A stretch of 64,000 bases of DNA from Nematostella vectensis (lineage: Eukaryota > Cnidaria > Anthozoa > Actiniaria > Edwardsiidae). Made by a program: the position numbers and the translations under genes. Location: positions 4,897,501 through 4,961,500 of the forward strand of contig NC_064035.1 in the NCBI RefSeq assembly GCF_932526225.1. The letters are read 5' to 3'. Below are positions 56,473 through 64,000 of this stretch, one piece after another (within the stretch, counting starts at the first letter, position 1; every line of letters begins with the position of its first letter). The notes beneath the pieces are model-generated. The model searched no databases and was not told the origin of the DNA. It saw only the letters and a program-made list of their open reading frames with translations.

Positions 56473-57240
56473 CAGACCTGAATAATGTTCTAGTTATCGG
56501 AGTCTAGGCTATGAGTAGAATTCTGCCATTCTAACTGTATTATCGCGGTAGCTGTCGATTTGCCTACGGGCCGCGAAGAACCCAATCAAATGCAGAAGCT
56601 GTCAATCAAAGCATCACGCTTGATCGATTCCTGTAGTGTTATCTTATTTTGCGCGATTTAGTGGTCGCTAATTGCGATTGACCAAAATTAGACAACAATT
56701 TCAAAACAAATACAAAATAACAATCAAGAAAGACATGAATATTTTAACCACATTCTTTCCGTGAAATAAGAAAAAGATAAACGAAAAGACAAAACACGAA
56801 AAACGCGAGTTTGACACGTCGTTTTAGTCTTGTCTAGTTTGTAAGTTTAGTATTATATATAGAATATAATAGAACTTATTCAGTTATTATTTTGCGTTAA
56901 AGATGATTATCACATCACTGTACATAAGCGATTACAAGGCTATATAACATCGAGATATCAAGTGTCAAAGCGTATTGCTAGAAGTTTGAAAAGTGAATGT
57001 CTGGTACACAGGAGGGAAGATTACGAAGGCTCTTGGAATCACCATGGAACCGGCACACGCTTGATAGGTTGATAGGACAATAATTTTATTTCTATTCCGA
57101 ATTGCATTATATTGTTTTTCCCTAACCGAAACTAACACAGGGTTGAATATGGCGAAAATAAACTAACCCGAGCCCAGCAAAACCAAAAAATAGCTCACAA
57201 GGTAAGTACAGTATTCCAATGCTGGCGCAATTTGTGTGCT
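56473..57240. promoter_or_regulatory. Upstream region of alpha-catulin
   Basis: Minus-strand promoter and 5' UTR of catulin should lie just above 56472. No TATA box in a convincing position; the first 150 bp is moderately GC-rich and the rest AT-rich. No gene seen. Confidence 0.35.
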
Positions 57241-57259
57241 TAGTGCTAATATCCAATCA

Positions 57260-57640
57260 GCCCATTGGCCTACAACACACCATTTCAATATCCCATCATC
57301 CCATTGGCGCACAACCCCACATTACAATCTCCCATCAGCCCATGTGCGCACAACACACCATTACAATATCCCATCAGCCTATAGAAGCACAACACACCAT
57401 TACAATATCCCATCAGCCTCTAGGCGCACAACACACCATTACAATATCCCATCAGCCCATAGGCGCACAACACACCATTACAATATCCTATCAGCCCATA
57501 AGAGCACAACACACCATTACAATATCCCGTCAGCCTCTTGGCGCACATCACACCATTACAATATCCCATCAGCCCATGGGCGCACAACATACCATTACAA
57601 TATCCTATCAGCCCATGAGCGCACAACACACCATACACAC
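57260..57640. repeat. 39-bp minisatellite, array 2 (inverted relative to array 1)
   Basis: About nine to ten copies of CAACACACCATTACAATATC CCATCAGCCCATAGGCGCA, the reverse complement of the unit at 54250-54705. A degenerate single copy (GCCATCAGCCCTTGAGCGCA) occurs at 58651-58690. Confidence 0.96.
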
Positions 57641-57749
57641 ACACATTGATTTATCCACGCTTGCCAAACACAACTTTACAATTATAAATATCAAGCTGGT
57701 TTCAAGTTGGGTCGTGCTTGACAAAATGGGAGTGTTCAAGCGATGGTCC

Positions 57750-58060
57750 TCAATGTAGCTCAGCGGTGAGTTTCCTCCGAAAAGAAAGAAGGGATTTCGC
57801 CTTTGTTAGTCTAGAGAGGCCGTTCCACAGCATCGCGCCGCTATACTCAAAGCTCGATTTTCGGAATTCGTTCTCGGCTTTGGAAGTGCTAGATCTTTAC
57901 TGACATTACGGAGATTGTATTCCTTTCCACAGTCACTAACTCTCGTGAATTGGTGCTTCAGGCTTGGTGCTGATTTACCATTTATTATTTTATATACCAA
58001 ATTGGCTTTTGTACGTTGGCGTCTAAGTTCAAGTGAAGGCCAATTCATTTTTTTTAGGAT
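57750..58060 (-). pseudogene. 3' end of a LINE reverse-transcriptase ORF
   Basis: The minus strand reads LNWPSLELRRQRTKANLVYK IINGK..., then after a frame change GAMLWNGLSRLTKAKSLLSF and a stop at 57750. This order (WPSLExRR, YKIING, AMLWNGL, LxSFRRKL) is the typical C-terminus of non-LTR retrotransposon polyproteins. Only the last about 100 codons remain, with a frameshift, so it is a dead 5'-truncated insertion. Confidence 0.8.
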
Positions 58061-59423
58061 GTCATGTAACCTGATTGAATAGTCATCCCCTGTAATTACC
58101 CGGGCTGAAGTTTGTCTTTAAAAAAATTACCACTTTTTAGCGACGGCGATGCTACAGCCTGTTGCTTACAACAGTTTTGCTTGTAATTTACTTAAAAATT
58201 ACAGCTTTTTCACATCTGGAGAGTGCCTAAGGACATCATAAAGTCCATTTGGGCATAATTAATGCTGTGCTCATGGATGTTTGGACGCTGAGGTTGATTC
58301 AATGGGATAATTTCTTGTTTGGTCTTCACCGAGTGAGAAAGGAATTTTCTAGTGAATGGCCTCATCTCCAATGTGGACCATCTTTGCTACGCAACCTTAT
58401 TCAAAAATTGTTTTCAGGCTTATTCTGGGTTCTTTGGACCTGGAAATGTTTTGTTTGGCTTTGGGGTAAAGAGACTTAAAAAAACTGTTATGATTATGGG
58501 GGAGGAGTTTTCCCGCCTGTCTGTCAAGGTGTTTCCAATACTCCCATGATGCAGTGCAGGCATGCAATTTAGATCGTGACTCGCTTCAAATGGAAGTTTT
58601 AGCATTGATTATTGTGGCTGATGGCTGTAAAATGGGACCTGACAGAGCGCAATAAACTGCCATCAGCCCTTGAGCGCACAACACATTAAAACAATTATCA
58701 TTTGAGTTTATCTATTCTTTTCACAAATTTCCCCCCAAAATGATATCTCGTTTAGCAAACGGTATTCCGATACCCTGGGTACCAGAGGCTTGAGCTTCAA
58801 GCTCCTAGCAAAGAGCGGCAACTAACAAAGAGCGACAACGAGAAGCGAAGACGGCGTGTACACGGCCAAAAAGTAGGTCAACTATGCTATGCTATACTAT
58901 GCTTTTTCCATATGATTCCTATGAATCAACCCTGGGTACGCGCCTGAAGACCGGTATGTCAGTAAACGAGAAATCTTAATTAATTCAACTGTATAAATGA
59001 AATCCCGCCTTTTTCTGTCGACCAGCGCTCAGTTTGTCAAGTCTGTCAAGGGTATCAAAGCCTTTGGATAACAAGGAAAACTGTGTCGATGAAAACGAAA
59101 TGGTTTAATCTACCGCTTGACCTGTCCTTAATATTGTTCTAAAAAATCAAATCGTTGTTGTCGACTTTTTCTTTTAATTTTATTCGCAAGGAATCGAAAG
59201 GAATGTGGTTCCGCCCCTATTTACGTAGTAAGGCCACCTTCAAGAGGTTAAAGCAAGGTCACTGGTGGTTAGCAACAGACCCGTGTAAAATACACTAAAA
59301 CACTAGTAAATGTTTTGGAATAAATGTTTTAAATTTTAATTGCTAAGAACCTTTTTTGAATGAGCCGTTATTTGAAGCTTTAGTAGAATACAGGCGTGGA
59401 TAACTGATCCTCGCATACAAAGA
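58061..59423. other. Intergenic with repeat fragments
   Basis: Contains a fragment beginning TACCCTGGGTACCAGAGGCT (58778), related to the foldback element at 63124, and one end of MITE family A (58868-58948, CCTGGGTACGCGCCTGA). The segment 59200-59335, just before the peptidase gene, is similar to 60172-60300 in its first intron. No gene. Confidence 0.55.
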
Positions 59424-62400
59424 ATGAGAGGGAGATATAGCCAAATGCGTGAGTATCTTGTCTTTCTTCTTTTTTTGTGTTTAATGATTACTGGTACGAA
59501 AGGCAAAAATACATTGGCCGACGAAGAGGCTATGGACGAGCTGGAAAAGCTCTTGAGTGCCCAGAGGATGGAAGAGAATCTTAGGTAAGCAGTGAAAACA
59601 CCTACGTGTTTACCAAATGGCTTTGTGGCTGTCATTGTGCGAAAACTAGCAAATAAAGGACCACAATGAAACGCTTTAGTATTCAATTAATATTGTGATG
59701 TCAAAATAAAAACAATTTATGTCCAAATTTGTAAATTATTGTATACAAAAATTCAATTCTTATAGACAGTTATTATAGCTATTCTTTAAATTTCGTTGAT
59801 CATTTTATTGTTTCTATTTTGCACAAAATAGTTACCAGAGTTGCACAGTACAACTCACGCTATCACGATCTAGTTCGATTGTTCTCTTTTGTGTTTCCTG
59901 ACATTTTGACGATCACATTTTCATGGTTGATGAAAACCACTTAAAAAGAACAACTTTTCAAGTGTAATTTATTACAGAACTTGTGGTAGAGCAGAAAATA
60001 AAACTGTCCTAGAAATTTATTTTGAATTGAACACTAATAAACAATTTAAACGAGGTTCTGGTTTATTAGTATATTATCATTAAAAAAGGTTGATGAAAAA
60101 TTTGTTGGCTCGGGTAGGTAAATTATCTTTTGAGACTTTGACAAAGGTTTGTATTCCCTTACTCTCTTTCAAAGAATGTGGTTCCGCAACCATCAAGAGG
60201 TTAAAGTAATGTCACTGGTTGTTTAGCATCGGGCCCGTGCAAGAAACTAGTTAATAATTTTTGGATTAAACAATGTTAAATGTTTTAAATTTCTTATGAA
60301 ATAGATCGGGGTTATTTTAACGAAAAAGTTAGGTGAGTACCCCAAAAAAATCCTCTCTCGAGCGCGCACATCTCTAGTTTCGCCAAAACAGATCAGTACA
60401 GAACATCACACTTGCAAATCGGGGGTTCACTCATTCCTTGAAGGTAGTAGAGCCAATTAGCCTTTTTTTTACTGAACACTTGAAATATTAGGGGGTTCAC
60501 CTATCCCTTGTAGTCGAGCAAATTAGCATTTTTTTACTGAATACCCCGCTTGAAAAAATGAGGGGGTTTACTCATTTTTTGTAAGTCGAGCCAATTAGCC
60601 TTTTGTACTGAACATCCCGCTTGAAAAATCGGGGGGTTAACTGATTCCTTGAAGGTAGCTTTTTTACATATGACTATTGCATGGACAGGTACCTGACGGA
60701 GAGGCCCCATCACGCAGGCTCCCCCCGGAACACGTTATTAGCGGAGGAGATTGCGCGGAGATGGCGAAGTTATGGCTTTGACAAAGTAGAAATGCCTCGG
60801 TATAATGTACTACAAAACCTCCCGATGGAAGAGGATCCAAGTTTTGCTGCGATTGTGGACGATAAGGGAGCTATTTTACATCAGTTCCAAGAAAAAGAGA
60901 CCGTGAGTGGAGAAAGGGCACGCTAGGGCTACACATGCGGGGTCATGTAGGCACGGTCACACATGTGGGATCATGTAGGCATGGTTACACATGTGGGATC
61001 ATGTAGGCATGGTTACACATGTGGGATCATGTAGGCATGGTTACACATGTGGGATCATGTAGGCATGGTTACACATGTGGGATCATGTAGGCATGGTTAC
61101 ACATGTGGGATCATGTAGGCATGGTTACACATGTGGGATCATGTAGGCATGGTTACACATGTGGGATCATGTAGGCATGGTTACACATGTGGGATCATGT
61201 AGGCATGGTTACACATGTGGGATCATGTAGGCATGGTTACACATGTGGGATCATGTAGGCATGGTTACACATGCGGGGTCATGTAAGCACGGTCACACAT
61301 GTGGGATCATGTAGGCACGGTCACACATGTGGGATCATGTAGGCACGGTCACACATGTGGGATCATGTAGGCACGGTCACACATGTTGGATCATGTATGC
61401 ACGGTCACACATGCGCGGTCATGTAGGCACGGTAACACATGCTTGTCATGTAGTCATGGTTACACGTGCACTGTCATGTAGTCATGGTTACGCATGCGCT
61501 GTCAAGTGGTCATGGTCACACATGGCGGTCATGTAGTCATGGTTACATATGCGCTGTCATGTAGGCACGGTCATACATGCTTGTCATGTTGTCACGGTCA
61601 CACATGCGTGGTCATGTAGGCACAGTCACACATGCTTGTCATGTAGTCATGGTTACACAGGCGTGGTCATGTAGGCAAGGTCACACATGCGCGGTCATGA
61701 AGGCACGGCCACACATATACGCGATCACGCAGGCACAAGTGCAAGTGAGTTATACAACACAGAAAAACACGACTCGCGGCGCATTTACGTATCACGGTAT
61801 AGCGTGACTTAACACGGCACTTTTACAGACGTATCGTAACGCATGCACGTATGATAACGTACCATCCACTAGTCAAACACAAACATCCCAAACAATCGCA
61901 TGTGGTTTGTCACGCAATGCACTATCACGCGCGGTTCATATGAGGAAACGCTGTGGTAACGGTTTTTATCATCAGCATCGCATCTCACGATCCACTTGCG
62001 GAGAGTTAAGGCGCGCAACGCCCTTGAACTTGTTGTAGTTGGTAAAGTTCTTAAAACAGGTGCACGATGGTGTATAACATTTACCACCACAACTGCTCGT
62101 AATATTTCACAGATGCTGCGCTGGGTCTACTGGCTCCAGTATCCGCACTTACGCTTTGTATGATCACGTTCGTGCAATGCATATTTTCTATTTCATTGTA
62201 TAGCCGCTGACCACATTTGAGCGCAAGCACGAGCCGGAGGTGATGCCCTCGTTCCTGTCTTCCCCGCTGAATGCAAGTGTCGATGGAGACGTCGTGTATG
62301 TAAATTACGGACGCGATGAAGATTTCGACAAGCTGAAAGAACTGGGCGTGTCTGTTAAGGGAAGGATCGCGTTTATGCGAATGGGACGCGTTTACAGAGG

Positions 62401-64000
62401 GAACAAGGTTCGTGTCATAGCGTAACCCAAGTGTATCTAGAAAAACTAGAGGGTCTACAATTCTGATTATCGAAAGACCACAAGGCCAAAACGACGTAGA
62501 AAAAAAAAGCATAAGTAAATGCCTTTCCAGAACTGCAAAGGTATTTTTTAAACAACAAGGTGAAAACTCGCCATGTATCGAGTACGAGCAGTCTCTTAGA
62601 ACATAAAGTTTGATTACTTATATTGATACTTGTTTTTATGAACGAGAAGATTTTTGTCGTAGGTTGTTGTGGCGCTGTTCTATTGTTGTAGCATCAATTA
62701 TTTTTCTTGACTTTTATTGACACCGTGAAGGTACGCAGCGCCGGATATAATGGCGCCATAGCAGCTCTTATTTATCAAGACCCAGAGCAATTCGCGCCCG
62801 AAGGACCAAACAACACGTTTCCAAACTCTTGGTGGCTGCCGGATACTGGAATACAGCGTGGCGGCGCTGGGCTTGGGTCCTGGCCGGGGGATCCGCTGAC
62901 CACAGGGTACCCGGCAGTTGATGGCATTTATAGGATGCCCGTCAGCAAGCTTGGTCAGCCAAAGATCCCGTCTTATGGTCTTTCATACGGCGACGCGTTA
63001 AAAATTCTTAAAAGAATGAAAGGCAAGTATTTAGGGAAGGATAAGTAGCGACGACGGCGACGGATAAGAGGACGAAACAGAGTGATTTCTTAGAAGTTTT
63101 AACGTTTAAATGGAATTTAAATTTACCCTGGGTACCAGAGCCTCCAGACTCCTCTCGTCCAGTGACGCTCGTCGCGGCATTTTGGCTGAGCGTCACTAGA
63201 CGAGAGAAGTTTTGAGGCTCTGGTTTCCAGGGTAATGTTATGACATAAATATCCTCGAAATTTTTAAGTAATGCGGTTTAGTAAAGATTAACTTTACAAC
63301 ATTTCACATATTGCCTTAACCCTGAAACAACAAAAGCGACTTTCGCCAACGGAAAACCTTGAACAAATATAGCCTACAAATTTTCGTATTTTCAGCGTTA
63401 AGATTAGACCAAAGTAAGCTGTCCCGGCAGCTCTTTGTACTTGACTATTAAATGAGCCAGCTTTAACATGAGCCAGCTTTAGAAGACTAAATTTTTCAAT
63501 GTTAAAATTGTTAACTCTTTCGCGCAACCGGCTTTAACTTTATATTATCACGAACGTGATCCTATCCGTGACTGCAAAGAAACCCAGGCTTTAATGATGA
63601 TTGCTCTCCGTCCACAGGGCCTGACGTACCGCCACACTGGGAGGGAAAACTAGACGTTCGGTATAGACTTGGCCCAGGCTTCACGCAGGAAAACACGAAA
63701 GTGCACTTGACCACTAAGTCCAAACGCGTCATGCATCCAATTTTTAACGTCATAGGGACTATCCGAGGTCGTGAAGAACCCGACCGCTACGTCATTGTCG
63801 GTAACCACAGAGACTCTTGGGTCTTCGGCGCCAGCGATCCGTCCAGCGGTACTGCTATTCAAATGGAGGTGTCACGTGGTTTAGGCGAACTTCTCAAGCG
63901 AGGTTGGCGACCAAGAAGGACCATAATCCTGTGCAGCTGGGACTCTGAAGAGAGAGGAGTCAGCGGCTCCACGGAGTGGGTAGAGGAGCATGCGCAGATT
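59424..64000 (+). CDS. Glutamate carboxypeptidase II / NAALADase-like metallopeptidase, 5' part
   Basis: Exons: 59424-59584, 60689-60902, 62204-62407, 62731-63022 and 63618 to beyond 64000; 418 codons visible. Exon 1 gives a signal peptide or anchor (LVFLLFLCLMITG). Then come the M28B-family regions: YLTERPHHAGSPRNT, the protease-associated domain (DGDVVYVNYGRDEDF, RVYRGNK, ALIYQDPEQFAPEG, GDPLTTGYPA), and the peptidase core GNHRDSWVFGASDPSSG and LCSWDSEERGVSGSTEW. His354 and Asp364 are predicted Zn ligands, Glu401 the catalytic base and Glu402 a Zn ligand; the remaining ligands lie beyond the window. Such enzymes remove C-terminal glutamate from peptides or folylpolyglutamate. Intron 4 has a GC donor (G/GCAAGT at 63023), and intron 3 an unusual GTTCGT donor. 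Confidence 0.95.
60420..60660. repeat. About 75-bp degenerate repeat in peptidase intron 1
   Basis: Four units with GGGGGTTCACTCATTCCTTG, GAGCCAATTAGCCTTTTTT and ACTGAACATCCCGCTTGAAA. It ends just before the acceptor of exon 2. Confidence 0.75.
60930..61735. repeat. 28-bp minisatellite in peptidase intron 2
   Basis: First half nearly perfect copies of ATGTAGGCATGGTTACACAT GTGGGATC; from about 61270 the copies diverge (CGGTCACACATGCG..., variable unit length). Confidence 0.95.
63124..63237. mobile_element. Foldback MITE in peptidase intron 4
   Basis: TTACCCTGGGTACCAGAGCC ... GGCTCTGGTTTCCAGGGTAA, with inner arms CTCTCGTCCAGTGACGCTC and GAGCGTCACTAGACGAGAG: about 48-bp arms around a 17-bp loop. 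TTA/TAA at both ends. A diverged end of the same family is at 58778. Confidence 0.8.

Noticed and set aside
63650-63862. Minus-strand ORF over the peptidase exon
   Set aside because: Antisense shadow of the conserved GNHRDSW exon.
1-64000. tRNA, rRNA or snRNA genes
   Set aside because: I looked for T-arm-like GGTTCGAATCC and paired acceptor stems and saw none I could support; a tRNAscan-SE/Infernal run would settle it.

Overview
The window is eukaryotic nuclear DNA: genes are split into small exons with GT-AG introns, both strands are used, and non-coding DNA is rich in minisatellites, microsatellites and short inverted-repeat transposons. The gene set (an Ig-TIR receptor, SRP14, COMMD7, alpha-catulin, ZP-domain and glutamate-carboxypeptidase-like proteins, with vertebrate-like similarity) fits a cnidarian, most likely an anthozoan such as a sea anemone. 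That assignment is inference, not a database match. Exons were joined by hand using splice consensus, reading phase and family similarity, so each gene is given as a coding span with exon coordinates in its text.

Layout. 1-3 kb: 3' part of a + strand ZP-domain membrane protein. 3-5.5 kb: two TIR-bounded elements. 5.9-10.1 kb (-): complete IL-1R-like receptor (signal peptide, three Ig domains, TM, TIR). 12.4-15.6 kb: COMMD7 (-) and SRP14 (+), head to head. 16.2-18.4 kb: two minisatellites. 18.4-23.8 kb (-): a seven-exon gene for a single-pass membrane protein with an extracellular FN3 domain and a cytoplasmic NYN (PIN-like RNase) domain, the most unusual gene here. 24.9-25.5 kb: possible small myristoylated protein with an in-frame stop. 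26.2-33.3 kb: three intronless MFSD6-like transporters. 34.3-43.7 kb: a secreted-protein gene (-) interleaved with a coiled-coil membrane-protein gene (+). 44-49 kb: repeats, CRE-like sites and an inverted-repeat element. 49.8-56.5 kb (-): alpha-catulin, apparently lacking its C-terminal third. 57-59 kb: satellite and LINE fragment. 59.4-64 kb (+): 5' part of a GCPII/NAALADase-like metallopeptidase running off the window.

Two putative signalling receptors (Ig-TIR and FN3-NYN) lie on the same strand about 8 kb apart. Several minisatellites share sequence with the 3' ends of neighbouring exons, including their 5' splice sites, and one MITE sits inside a 5' splice site.
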